Of a stretch of 64,000 nucleotides of DNA, positions 17,299-28,653 are shown one piece after another. Source of the stretch: CALJIC01 sp039805565. GTDB lineage: Bacteria; Chloroflexota; Chloroflexia; Chloroflexales; Roseiflexaceae. The DNA lies in assembly GCA_039805565.1 (NCBI GenBank), contig JBDLTZ010000349.1:1-64000 (forward strand), given 5' to 3'. How positions within the stretch are numbered: position 1 is the first letter of the stretch; each line of letters begins with the position of its first letter. The translations under genes were made by a program, and so were the position numbers. The notes under the pieces were generated by a model, which saw nothing but the letters and a program-made list of their open reading frames with translations, was not told the origin of the DNA and did no database searches.

Positions 17299-19686
17299 AT
17301 GTTCAGCCCACGCTGGTCCAAAGTCTTCGCCGATGTCTGGAGCAACAAGACCCGCACTGCCCTCGTAGTGCTCTCGATCGCCGTCGGCGTCTTCGCCGTC
17401 GGCATGGTCGCCGGGACCAACGCCATCCTCGCCCGCGAGGTCGTTGCTGCCTATATGGCCGTCAACCCCGCCGACGCCTCACTCTACCCCGACTCCTTCG
17501 ATGACGACCTCATCCACGTCGTCCGCGACATCCCGGGCGTCAAGGAGGCCGCCGGCTCACGCGCCATCAGCGTCCGTCTCAAGACTGGCCCGGACCAGTG
17601 GCGTGACATGACGATCTTCGCCGTGCCGGACTTCGCCGACGTCCGCATCAACCAGTTCCGCCCCTACGCCGGCACCTACCCCCCGCGCGACCGCGAGGTG
17701 CTCTTCGAGCGCTCCTCGCTCCCGCTCGCAGGGGGTGCCCAGATCGGCAGCACTGTCACCGTCGAGCTCCCCGACGGCAAAATCCGCGAGCTGAAGGTCG
17801 CCGGCACGGTCTACACGCCCAACCTACCCCCTGCCGCGCTCTTCAACAACACCTACACCTTCGTCACGTTCGAGACCCTCGAGTGGCTTGGCGCGAGCCG
17901 CGACTACAACGAGCTCAGCATCACCGTGGACGGCGACCGCATGGACAAGGCACACATCGCCGAGGTCGCCAAGCGCGTGCGCGACAAAGTCGAGGCTGGC
18001 GGGCGCACGGTCTACTTCACCTACATCCCCGAGCCCGCTACCCACCCGGCTGACTCGGCCATCCGCCCGCTGCTCACACTCCTCGGCGCACTCGGCGTCC
18101 TGTCGCTGTTCGCCTCCGGCTTCCTGGTGGTCAACACCATCGCCGCGCTCCTCACGCAGCAGCTCCGCCAGATCGGCATCATGAAGTCGATCGGCGCCCG
18201 CAGCGGCGACATCTTCGCCATGTACCTCGCCACCGTGCTGCTCTACGGCCTGCTCGCGCTGCTCGTCGGTTCTGCGCTGGCCTACGCCGGCGCCGCGGGC
18301 CTCGCCTCCTACCTCGGCGGCCTGATGAACACCGAGCTCACCAGCACCGCCCTCCCCACCAGCATCTGGCTGCTGATGGCCGCCATCGCCCTGCTCGTGC
18401 CGCTCCTCGCCTCCATCCAACCCGTGCTGGCCGGGGTCAGCGTCACCGTGCGCGAGGCCGTCAGCGGCTACGGGCTTGGCAAAGGCCGCTTCGGCAAGGG
18501 CCGCATCGACCACCTCCTCGAGCGCATCCGCGGCCTCTCGCGCCCGCTCATGCTCTCGCTCCGCAACACCTTCCGCCGCAAGGGCCGCCTCGTGCTGACC
18601 CTCACCACCCTGACCCTCTCGGGCGTGATCTTCATCGCCGTCTTCGGCGTGCGCGCCTCGCTCCTCCTCACACTCGACGACGCGATCAAGTACTTCAACT
18701 ACGACGTCCAGTTCAGCTTCAACCGCCCCTACCGCGTCGAGCAGATCGAACGCGTCGCCCTGTCCGTCCCAGGCGTCACCGCCGCCGAGACGTGGGGCTT
18801 CTCCAGCGTCCGCCGCCTCCGCGCCGACGACACCGAGAGCGACTCGTACACGATGATTGCGCCCCCCGCCGACGCCCAGATGATCGCCCCCACCATCGTC
18901 GAGGGCCGCTGGCTCACGCCCGGCGACGAGAGCGCAATCGTGGTCAACACCTCCGTCACCCGCAAGGAGCCCGATCTCAAGGTAGGCGATGTGCTCACGC
19001 TCACGATCGACGGCCGCGAGAGCGACTGGACGGTGGTCGGCGTGGTGCGCGGCATCGGCGACCAGCCGCTCGTCTACGCCAACTACCCGTTCTACTCGCG
19101 CGTCACCCGCCTCGCGGGCCGCGCCGGCTTCGGCATCGTCCAGGTCTTCCCGAGTGACCCCGAGACCCAGGCGCGGGTGGCAGCGCAGCTAGAGGAGCGC
19201 TTCGAGAGCCTCGGCATGCAGGTGACACAGACCCAGACGATCGCCAGCATCCGGCAGCAGAATGAGGTTCAGTTCAACATCATCGTCGCCTTCCTCCTCG
19301 TCATGGCGCTGCTCCTCGCACTTGTCGGCGGCCTCGGGCTCATGGGCACGATGAGCATCAACGTCATCGAGCGCACCCGCGAGATCGGCGTGCTCCGCGC
19401 CATCGGCGCGTCCGACGGCCAGGTGCTGCGGATCGTCGTCGTCGAGGGAGTGCTGATCGGCGCGCTCAGCTGGGCGCTCGCCGCCCTGCTCTCGCTGCCG
19501 GTCAGCAAGCTCCTGTCGGACGCGGTCGGGTACGCGTTCTTCCAGATGCCGCTCACCTTCGCCTTCTCGCCGGCCGGCGCGCTGATCTGGCTCGCTCTTG
19601 TCACGGCCATCGCCGCGCTCGCCAGCGTCCTCCCGGCCCGCGGCGCCACCCGTATCACTGTCCGCGAGGTCCTCGCCTACGAGTAG
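17299..19686 (+). CDS. FtsX/MacB-family ABC transporter permease
   Basis: 795 residues from ATG 17299 after caggagg. Two FtsX-type halves: TM1 (about 20-40, TALVVLSIAVGVFAVGM) followed by an extracytoplasmic domain, then three spans near 260-390. A second N-terminal-type span (about 435) with another external domain follows, then three final spans and end RGATRITVREVLAYE. This is the 2 x (1+3) topology of large lipoprotein or macrolide-type mechanotransmission permeases. The ATPase is not adjacent and must be encoded elsewhere. The substrate is unknown; it may be a lipoprotein or peptide exporter. Confidence 0.85.
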   Translation: MFSPRWSKVFADVWSNKTRTALVVLSIAVGVFAVGMVAGTNAILAREVVAAYMAVNPADASLYPDSFDDDLIHVVRDIPGVKEAAGSRAISVRLKTGPDQWRDMTIFAVPDFADVRINQFRPYAGTYPPRDREVLFERSSLPLAGGAQIGSTVTVELPDGKIRELKVAGTVYTPNLPPAALFNNTYTFVTFETLEWLGASRDYNELSITVDGDRMDKAHIAEVAKRVRDKVEAGGRTVYFTYIPEPATHPADSAIRPLLTLLGALGVLSLFASGFLVVNTIAALLTQQLRQIGIMKSIGARSGDIFAMYLATVLLYGLLALLVGSALAYAGAAGLASYLGGLMNTELTSTALPTSIWLLMAAIALLVPLLASIQPVLAGVSVTVREAVSGYGLGKGRFGKGRIDHLLERIRGLSRPLMLSLRNTFRRKGRLVLTLTTLTLSGVIFIAVFGVRASLLLTLDDAIKYFNYDVQFSFNRPYRVEQIERVALSVPGVTAAETWGFSSVRRLRADDTESDSYTMIAPPADAQMIAPTIVEGRWLTPGDESAIVVNTSVTRKEPDLKVGDVLTLTIDGRESDWTVVGVVRGIGDQPLVYANYPFYSRVTRLAGRAGFGIVQVFPSDPETQARVAAQLEERFESLGMQVTQTQTIASIRQQNEVQFNIIVAFLLVMALLLALVGGLGLMGTMSINVIERTREIGVLRAIGASDGQVLRIVVVEGVLIGALSWALAALLSLPVSKLLSDAVGYAFFQMPLTFAFSPAGALIWLALVTAIAALASVLPARGATRITVREVLAYE

Positions 19687-19730
19687 CGCCATCTGTGCAT
19701 CCGTGCGGGCGCCCCCGACCCTGTTGGAGT

Positions 19731-19797
19731 GCAGCAGACTCACGGTACCTTTCGATTGACAAGATCCCGGCTGCTGCGCCCCTCGTGCCCCGTCGCC
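19731..19797 (+). repeat. Dispersed 67-bp repeat, copy B
   Basis: Starts gcagcagactcacggtacc and includes TTGACAAGA, matching copy A at 17133-17200. It lies directly after the permease gene and before the YflT/glycine-zipper gene. Confidence 0.7.
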
Positions 19798-19811
19798 TCT
19801 GACCTTTCCCT

Positions 19812-19827
19812 TGGCACTATTCCTGCA
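19812..19827 (+). promoter_or_regulatory. Sigma-54-like element before the YflT/glycine-zipper gene
   Basis: TGGCACTATTCCTGCA has the GG-N10-GC spacing and matches the sigma-54 consensus except at two positions. It shares TGGCAC and the ATTC spacer with the element at 3339-3354. The ATG is 79 nt downstream. Confidence 0.35.
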
Positions 19828-19905
19828 TTAGTCTCGGTCAGGCCAATGTGCAAACCGATCGAACGACCGAGGCAGGAGCGCCTCGGGCTGACTATGGAGG
19901 TCAGA

Positions 19906-21984
19906 ATGAAGACTATTGCAGGACTCTTCGATCGCCGCGACGATGCCGAGCGCGCGGTCTCCGCGCTAGTTGACACGGGCATCGAGCACGATGCGATCAG
20001 CGTCATCACCCAGGACGCGGTCTCCGACAGTGAGCGCGAGGTGGGCGGCAGCGAGGCGGGCGCGGGCGCCGGCGCGGGCGCGGTTGCCGGCGCCACGGCC
20101 GGCGGCCTCCTCGGCCTGCTTGTGGGCCTGGGCGCTCTCGCCATCCCCGGCATCGGCCCGGTCATCGCCGCCGGCCCCCTGGCCGCCGCGATTGGCTCTG
20201 CCGCAGCCGGCACCCTCGTTGGGGCCGCGGGCGGCGCGGTGGCAGGCGGGCTGATCGGAGCCCTCGTGGGCGCGGGCATCCCCTCAGATGAGGCCGAGCT
20301 CTACGCCGAGGGCGTCCGCCGCGGTGGCACCCTCGTGACCGTCAACGCCCCCGACTCGATGGTCGAGAGCGCCGCTCGCATTATGCAGAGCTGCAACGCC
20401 GTGGACGTGGACGAGCGCAGCCTCCAGTGGCGCCAGAGCGGCTGGACCGGCTTCGACCGCGACGTAGCTGCGGGCCCCTCCGACGCCCCGCGCTACACCG
20501 AGACCCACGAGACGATCAGCAGCCACCACCCCAGCGGCGACATGCACTCGACGGTCGCTGACCGCGAGCTGAGCCCTGACTCGCCTGGCGGTAAGTGGGA
20601 GGAGAGCAGCAAGGCCGGCACAGCCGGCGGCACAGTGGCCGGTGCAGTCACCGGCGCAGTGATCGGCTCAGCGGGCGGCCCCGTCGGCACAGTGATCGGC
20701 GGCGTGGCTGGCGCGGTCACCGGTGCTGGCGTGGGCGCCGCAGGCGATGCGGCCGGCGAGGCCGCCGAGGATATGGCCGATAACCGCACCGCCGGCACGC
20801 TCGACACCACCGGCGGCACCTGGGTGGAGGACCGCGACCGCCGCACCTCTGACATGACTGCCAGTGGCGTGACCGGCACCGAGGGCGAGGGCCGCTACGA
20901 GGCCGACATGCGCCCCGCCGGCCAGGAGAACGCCTGGCGCGACAGCGGCAACACGACCTACGACGCGGGCCGCTCCCCGGCTGACCAGGCCCGCGAGTCG
21001 GGCCGGCGCACAGCTGAGGGCATGCGCGAGGCTTCCCACGACACGGGCCGCGCAGCCGACCACGCAATGGGCAACCTGGACGAGAAGTACGACGAGAGCA
21101 GCAAGGTCGGTACGGCCGGCGGCGCGCTCGCCGGCGCTGCTACCGGCGCGGCGGCTGGCCTGGCTGGTGGCCCCGTCGGCGCGGTCGTGGGCGGAGCGGC
21201 CGGCGCCGCGGTGGGCGCGGGCCTCGGCGCCGCGGGTGACGCGGCCGGCGAAGGCATCGAAGACGAGCTCCAGGGCGAGCACCGCGGTCGCGCCTCGACG
21301 GGCCGCGCCTCGACAGACCATTCTAGCTCGACCTATGACCCGACCTCGCACTCCTTCCGCGGCGATGCAACCCGCGACGTGGCCGAGCAGGCCGCCGATA
21401 CAATGCGCGACACCGGCGACCGCACGCGTGATATGGCCCACGATACGGGCCGCGCGGCTGACCACGCGATGGGCGACCTGGACGAGAAGTACGACGAGAG
21501 CAGCAAGGTCGGCACGGCCGGCGGCGCGCTCGCCGGCGCTGCTACCGGCGCGGCGGCTGGCCTGGCTGGCGGCCCCGTCGGCGCGGTCGTGGGCGGAGCG
21601 GCCGGCGCCGCGGTGGGCGCGGGCCTCGGCGCCGCGGGTGATGCGGCCGGCGAAGGCATCGAAGACGAGCTCCAGGGCGAGCACCGCGGTCGCGCCGTCG
21701 GCATGACGGACGTCGGCGCGCATCAACCCTACGACGCATATGACAATGACTTCCGCACCCACTACCAGAACTACGGCGCCAACAGCGGCTATGCATACGA
21801 CCAGTACAACACGGTCTACCGCTACGGGCACAGCCTCGCCACCGACCAAATCTACCGCGGCAAGACCTGGTCGGAGATCGAGTCCGACGCCCGTCGCCGC
21901 TGGGAGGCGACCAACCCCAACACCTGGGACCGCTTCAAGGACTCGGTGCGCTATGCCTGGGAGAAGGTGAGCGGCCGCCGCTAG
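19906..21984 (+). CDS. YflT-domain general stress protein with glycine-zipper repeats
   Basis: 692 residues from ATG 19906, ggagg 5 nt upstream. Residues 1-45 match the YflT/general stress protein 17M domain (TIAGLFDRRDDAERAVSALV). A long Gly/Ala glycine-zipper region (about 55-125) follows. Three further zipper modules recur, each opening near SSK.GTAGG and containing AAGDAAGE, two of them from a 252-bp duplication. Spacers are charged and disordered. The last 60 residues form a separate hydrophilic helical domain (YRGKTWSEIESDARRRWEAT). Glycine zippers insert into or associate with membranes; an envelope-stress role is likely. Confidence 0.75.
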   Translation: MKTIAGLFDRRDDAERAVSALVDTGIEHDAISVITQDAVSDSEREVGGSEAGAGAGAGAVAGATAGGLLGLLVGLGALAIPGIGPVIAAGPLAAAIGSAAAGTLVGAAGGAVAGGLIGALVGAGIPSDEAELYAEGVRRGGTLVTVNAPDSMVESAARIMQSCNAVDVDERSLQWRQSGWTGFDRDVAAGPSDAPRYTETHETISSHHPSGDMHSTVADRELSPDSPGGKWEESSKAGTAGGTVAGAVTGAVIGSAGGPVGTVIGGVAGAVTGAGVGAAGDAAGEAAEDMADNRTAGTLDTTGGTWVEDRDRRTSDMTASGVTGTEGEGRYEADMRPAGQENAWRDSGNTTYDAGRSPADQARESGRRTAEGMREASHDTGRAADHAMGNLDEKYDESSKVGTAGGALAGAATGAAAGLAGGPVGAVVGGAAGAAVGAGLGAAGDAAGEGIEDELQGEHRGRASTGRASTDHSSSTYDPTSHSFRGDATRDVAEQAADTMRDTGDRTRDMAHDTGRAADHAMGDLDEKYDESSKVGTAGGALAGAATGAAAGLAGGPVGAVVGGAAGAAVGAGLGAAGDAAGEGIEDELQGEHRGRAVGMTDVGAHQPYDAYDNDFRTHYQNYGANSGYAYDQYNTVYRYGHSLATDQIYRGKTWSEIESDARRRWEATNPNTWDRFKDSVRYAWEKVSGRR
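21043..21294 (+). repeat. 252-bp intragenic duplication, first copy
   Basis: Nearly identical to 21445-21696 at an exact offset of 402 bp, preserving the frame (84 codons). It encodes one glycine-zipper module plus the GRAADHAMG linker and the EDELQGEHRGRA end. Confidence 0.9.
21445..21696 (+). repeat. 252-bp intragenic duplication, second copy
   Basis: Partner of 21043-21294. Most third positions are unchanged, so the duplication is recent or kept identical by gene conversion. Confidence 0.9.
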
Positions 21985-22016
21985 CGCTAGCGTACACCAT
22001 CGCACCCAAATACCGA

Positions 22017-22053
22017 CGACCGGTGACCAGCCTATGGTCACCGGTCGTTGGTT
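22017..22053 (+). terminator. Terminator after the YflT/glycine-zipper gene
   Basis: cgaccggtgacc (22017-22028) pairs with ggtcaccggtcg (22036-22047) across a 7-nt loop; the tail is TTGGTTT. Confidence 0.8.
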
Positions 22054-22153
22054 TGCATCCCCCCGCGAGGTGCAACGCAACCCAAACTTGTACAGTCCAT
22101 AACAAAGAAACCTGCTTCACGCCGCCCCACACACCTTCCCGCCCTGCCCACGG

Positions 22154-22162
22154 TGCTATAAT
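22154..22162 (+). promoter_or_regulatory. Extended -10 promoter of the 2-oxoglutarate dehydrogenase genes
   Basis: TGCTATAAT (TATAAT at 22157-22162) matches the extended -10 form. It lies 83 nt before the E1 start, downstream of the preceding terminator. Confidence 0.65.
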
Positions 22163-22244
22163 ACGCGCAGATTGTGATCAGTTGAGGCGCGAGCGGGAAT
22201 GCCTGCTCCGCAGCCGCCAGCGCCGGCGGCCACCAAGGATGCGT

Positions 22245-25136
<2,892 letters not shown>

Positions 25137-25165
25137 GCGCGCTCTTCCTTCGCACCAATCAAAGC

Positions 25166-25259
25166 GGGGCTGCGCGGCAGCCAAAGCGGGGTCGCAGCCC
25201 CCACGCGTCAGCACAGGGCTGCGCGGCAGCCAAAGCGGGGGATAGGGGGCGCAGCCCCC
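25166..25259 (+). repeat. GC-rich direct repeats between sucA and sucB
   Basis: ggctgcgcggcagccaaagc occurs at about 25168-25187 and again at about 25217-25236. Each copy is followed by a gc-run ending cgcagccccc, and each is itself a small palindrome (ggctgc/gcagcc). The second copy ends in a gggggcgcagccccc hairpin. It may modulate the E1:E2 transcript ratio, or be a mobile palindromic element. Confidence 0.7.
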
Positions 25260-25329
25260 AAAAACCGCCCCCACATTGTTTCATCCGATAGAATCCCTAC
25301 AGCAGCAGCTGCTTCAGCAGGAGCAACAG

Positions 25330-26604
25330 ATGTCAACCGAGATCAAGGTGCCGACCCTCGGGGAGTCGATCGTCGAGGCGACGGTCGGCAAGTGGCTCAA
25401 GCGCGAGGGCGACACCGTCGCTGCCGGCGAGGCGCTGGTGGACCTCGAGACCGACAAGGTCAACGTCGAGGTGACCGCCGACCAGGCCGGCGTCCTCGAG
25501 CGCATCATCAAGAGCGAGGGCACTAACGTCACGATCGGCGAGACCCTCGGCACCATCGGCGCCGGTAACGGTGTGTCGGCCGCGCCAGCAGCACCCGCAC
25601 CGGCCGCGTCGGCCGCGCCGGCAGCATCCGCGCCAGCCGCGTCGGCCGCGCCAGCAGGACCCGCGGCAGAGGCCCCGGCCACCCCAACGGCAACACCCCT
25701 CGCCCGGCGTGTTGCAGCGGCGCAGGGTGTGGACCTGAGCGGTGTGCCAGGCAGCGGCCCCGGCGGGCGCATCACCCGCGATGACGTCGTCGGCGCCGCT
25801 CGCCCCGCTGCGCAGGCGCAGCCTGCCCCCGCCCCCACGCCGGCGGCGCCGCCCTCGCCGCCTCAGCCGACGCCTCCGCCGTCGGTCGCCGGCCCTTCGT
25901 CAAGCAGGCTAGAGGAGCGCGTCCGCCTGTCGCGCCGCCGCCAGACGATCGCCGCCCGCCTCGTCGAGGCCCAGCAGACCGCCGCCATGCTCACCACCTT
26001 CAACGAGGTGGACATGACCAACATCATGGAGCTCCGCAAGCGCCGCCGCGACTCCTTCAAGGAGCGGCACGGCGTCGGCCTCGGCTTCATGTCCTTCTTC
26101 ACCAAGGCCGTCGTCGGCGCGCTCAAGGCCTTCCCGCTGCTCAACGCCGAGATTCAGGGCGACGAGATCGTCCTCAAGCGCTACTACGACATCGGCGTAG
26201 CCGTCTCCACCGACGAGGGCCTCGTCGTCCCTGTGCTCCGCGACGCTGACCGTCTCTCGTTCGCCGGGATCGAGAAGGGCATCGAGTCGCTGGCCCGCAA
26301 GGCGCGCGAGGGCAAGCTCGCCATCGGCGACCTCCAGGGCGGCACCTTCACCATCACCAACGGCGGCATCTTCGGCTCGCTGATGTCTACCCCGATCCTC
26401 AACGCGCCGCAGGTCGGCATCCTCGGCATGCACGCCATTAAGGAGCGCCCGGTGGTCGTCGGCGGCCAGATCGTCGCCCGCCCGATGATGTACCTCGCCC
26501 TCTCCTACGACCACCGCATCATCGACGGCCGCGAGGCGGTGTCGTTCCTCGTCCGCATCAAGGAGCTCGTCGAGGACCCGGAGACACTGCTGCTCGAGGC
26601 ATAA
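25330..26604 (+). CDS. sucB: Dihydrolipoyllysine succinyltransferase (2-oxoglutarate dehydrogenase E2)
   Basis: 424 residues from ATG 25330 (caggag 7 nt before). Transfers the succinyl group to CoA as the core of the complex. Domain order: lipoyl domain (1-77; lipoylated Lys in DLETDKVNVEV), Ala/Pro linker, E3-binding domain (about 115-150, GVPGSGPGGRITRDDVV), second Pro-rich linker, then the catalytic domain (about 205-424) with SYDHRIIDGREAV carrying the catalytic His and Asp. The E3 gene is not in the window. Confidence 0.95.
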   Translation: MSTEIKVPTLGESIVEATVGKWLKREGDTVAAGEALVDLETDKVNVEVTADQAGVLERIIKSEGTNVTIGETLGTIGAGNGVSAAPAAPAPAASAAPAASAPAASAAPAGPAAEAPATPTATPLARRVAAAQGVDLSGVPGSGPGGRITRDDVVGAARPAAQAQPAPAPTPAAPPSPPQPTPPPSVAGPSSSRLEERVRLSRRRQTIAARLVEAQQTAAMLTTFNEVDMTNIMELRKRRRDSFKERHGVGLGFMSFFTKAVVGALKAFPLLNAEIQGDEIVLKRYYDIGVAVSTDEGLVVPVLRDADRLSFAGIEKGIESLARKAREGKLAIGDLQGGTFTITNGGIFGSLMSTPILNAPQVGILGMHAIKERPVVVGGQIVARPMMYLALSYDHRIIDGREAVSFLVRIKELVEDPETLLLEA

Positions 26605-26631
26605 GACACTACCGTCAGGTGACGCAACAAA

Positions 26632-26667
26632 GAGACCGATCGAAGCGCACACGCTCCGATCGGTCTC
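26632..26667. terminator. Bidirectional terminator between sucB and the anti-sigma gene
   Basis: gagaccgatcg (26632-26642) pairs with cgatcggtctc (26657-26667). The minus-strand side continues TTTGTTG; the plus side is a ctctcgtg tail. Confidence 0.75.
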
Positions 26668-26690
26668 CTCTCGTGTGTAGCCTTCCGCGG

Positions 26691-27524
26691 TCAGACCTCG
26701 AGCCGCGTCCCCAGCCGGCTCAGCACGGCCGCGCCCAGACCCGGAGCCGCCAGCAGCGCAAGCAGCGCCAGCGCTGTGAGTGGCGCCAGGGCTGCCGTCA
26801 CCGCCAGCCCGAGGGCCAGGAGCGCGGCGACCACAGCAGTCGGCCAGTCGAGCTCAGCCGCGGGGGTCCGACGACCTTCGAGCCGCGCACCGACCGCCCG
26901 CGCCAGCGCGGTGAGCCCCACCAGCTGCGGCACAAGCGCGACAGCGAGCAGCAGCGCGGCGACCGGCAGCCCGATCAGCGTCAGGCCCATCGGTACCACC
27001 AGCAGCAGCAGGCCAGACAGCACCAGCGCCAGCGGTAGACCGACGAGCGTCGCGCGCAGCGGGCGCGTGGCGAGAGTCAGCCCGGTCGCGGCAGTCCGTC
27101 CCGGCCAGCGGACGAGCAGCAGCGCGCACGGTAGCAGCAGTCCGAGGCCCACCAGCGCGGCAAACGTTCCGCGCACCACCGCCCCACCGGCCACAGCCAT
27201 CAGCTCCGCAGACATCACGCTCGACGACAGGCGAGCCACGGTCGTCAGATCAGTCGCCGGCCGCGTTGTGGCGCTTCCTATCACGCCCCAGCCACTGAGC
27301 GCCACCAGCAGCACCACCGCCGCCAGCGAGGAGGAGCGCAGGATCATGCTCGCCGCGTAGCGCCGCCGCTCCTGGATGCGCGCCACAGACGGCGGGGTGG
27401 CCGGCAGCCTTCTCGCCGCGCGCGCCACCAAGTCGTCCGGCGCATCGATAGGGCTCCTCGCCCCTGCATCGGTCAGCACGCGCCGCAGCGCCGCATCAAC
27501 CAGCCCGTCATCGGTCACGCTCAT
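26691..27524 (-). CDS. Polytopic membrane protein, putative anti-sigma factor
   Basis: 277 residues; ATG preceded by ggggag. About 55 N-terminal cytosolic residues contain DDLVARAARRLPATPPSVAR, and five to six membrane spans follow from residue 60 to the end. It starts 32 bp downstream of an ECF sigma gene on the same strand. This layout, a soluble N-terminus then membrane spans beside an ECF gene, fits an anti-sigma factor. The zinc anti-sigma motif HxxxCxxC is absent, so that role is inferred from context. Confidence 0.6.
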   Translation of the reverse strand: MSVTDDGLVDAALRRVLTDAGARSPIDAPDDLVARAARRLPATPPSVARIQERRRYAASMILRSSSLAAVVLLVALSGWGVIGSATTRPATDLTTVARLSSSVMSAELMAVAGGAVVRGTFAALVGLGLLLPCALLLVRWPGRTAATGLTLATRPLRATLVGLPLALVLSGLLLLVVPMGLTLIGLPVAALLLAVALVPQLVGLTALARAVGARLEGRRTPAAELDWPTAVVAALLALGLAVTAALAPLTALALLALLAAPGLGAAVLSRLGTRLEV

Positions 27525-27556
27525 AGGCTCCCCACCCAGCCGTATCCAGAAACCAC

Positions 27557-28138
27557 CTATGAAGGCAGTGACAGCTCCGCCTCAGACGTCACCCCTTCGC
27601 CGCGCAGCGCCTCGGCGAGCTTGTGGCGCGCGCGGTGGAGCCGCGTCTTGATCGTGCTCTCCGGCAGACCCGTCGCCTGCGCGATCTCGTCGTAGGAGAG
27701 ATCGTGCCAGTACCGCAGCACCGTGATCTGCCGGTAGTTGTCCGGCAGGCGCATCAGCGCGCGCTGCACGGCGTCGCGCTCCTCGGTGTCGATCGCGGAG
27801 CCCTCCGGGCCGCGCTCACCGCTCGGCAGCGTGAACGCCACATCGTCAAGCGTCAGCCAGGTCCACCGTTGGCGCCGCAGCCGGTCGATGCAGTAGTTCG
27901 AGGCGATCGACAGCAGCCAGGTCGAGAAGCGACGCGTGCGGTCGAAGCTCTCGAGCCGTCGGTAGGCCCGCAGGAAGACTTCCTGGCTTGCGTCCTCGGC
28001 GTCCTGCGCGTTCCCGAGCATCCGGTACGCCACATTGAAGACCGCGCCGGCGTACCGCTGCATCAGCTGCGCGTATGACTGCTGGTCGCCCCGTAGCGTC
28101 TGCTCGACCAGGCCGACCTCCTCGGCGTGCTGGTCCAT
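27557..28138 (-). CDS. ECF RNA polymerase sigma factor
   Basis: 193 residues. Region 2: YAGAVFNVAYRMLGNAQDAE, then DASQEVFLRAYRRL and FSTWLLSIASNYCIDRLRR. Region 4: MRLPDNYRQITVLRYWHDLS followed by YDEIAQATGLPESTIKTRL. There is no region 1 or 3, as in RpoE-type factors. ATG follows gaagg. A TGAAAC-N17-CGTAG promoter of ECF type lies directly upstream, suggesting autoregulation, and the next gene probably encodes the anti-sigma factor. Confidence 0.92.
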   Translation of the reverse strand: MDQHAEEVGLVEQTLRGDQQSYAQLMQRYAGAVFNVAYRMLGNAQDAEDASQEVFLRAYRRLESFDRTRRFSTWLLSIASNYCIDRLRRQRWTWLTLDDVAFTLPSGERGPEGSAIDTEERDAVQRALMRLPDNYRQITVLRYWHDLSYDEIAQATGLPESTIKTRLHRARHKLAEALRGEGVTSEAELSLPS

Positions 28139-28154
28139 TGCCTTCTTGCTCCAT

Positions 28155-28182
28155 CTACGTCACAGGGTGGGGGGAGGTTTCA
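28155..28182 (-). promoter_or_regulatory. Candidate ECF-type autoregulatory promoter
   Basis: On the minus strand TGAAAC (28182-28177) and CGTAG (28159-28155) are separated by 17 nt, matching common ECF promoter form. A start would fall about 10 nt before the sigma gene's ATG. Confidence 0.4.
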
Positions 28183-28317
28183 GGACGGTTGCGGACCCTT
28201 GCGGAACGAGGGCACATCGTATACCATGGCCCGTCTGACGACGGTGGCTGCCTCGTGAAACTCGGCGGCGCCGCGGACTCGATACATTGGGCGCCCGCGC
28301 CCAGGGAGATCACCACT

Positions 28318-28566
28318 GTGGCTAACTACGATCGCGAGCAGATCCGCGCCGCCCTGGCGCTCACGGATCCGGCGGTCAGTTCGTTTCTCGATCTTCAGAC
28401 TGGCAAGGTCGTTCGGATGATCGAGGGCGACACCAGCGCGGAGAATGAGCAGATCAGCGCCGCCATCATGGAGAGCTACGGCGACCGCTACCGCTACATC
28501 CCTGGCGGGAACACCGCCGCCGCCGACACAGACGTGGCGTCCTGGCTGGAGAACGAGGGTCTATGA
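28318..28566 (+). CDS. UPF0158-like small protein
   Basis: 82 residues from GTG 28318, with aggga about 10 nt upstream; an open frame back to 28075 has no plausible start and overlaps the sigma promoter. The sequence IRAALALTDPAVSSFLDLQT and the later YGDRYRYIPG resemble the N-terminal part of the UPF0158 family. Cytosolic; function unknown. Its 3' end runs straight into a heptamer-repeat hairpin. Confidence 0.6.
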   Translation: MANYDREQIRAALALTDPAVSSFLDLQTGKVVRMIEGDTSAENEQISAAIMESYGDRYRYIPGGNTAAADTDVASWLENEGL

Positions 28567-28568
28567 AG

Positions 28569-28653
28569 GGCTGAGTGCTGAGGGGACAGCACCCAGCACT
28601 CAAGACTCGGCGCACTCAGCCTCGCCAAGAGCGCCTTCGGCACTCAGCACTTA
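28569..28653. repeat. Heptamer-repeat inverted element between UPF0158-like gene and pgk
   Basis: Units ctgagtg/ctgaggg on one side and cagcacc, cagcact, caagact, cggcact, cagcact on the other. ggctgagtgc (28569-28578) pairs perfectly with gcactcagcc (28612-28621); gtgctgag (28575-28582) can pair instead with ctcagcac (28643-28650). It fills the gap between two convergent stop codons and may terminate both. Confidence 0.8.
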
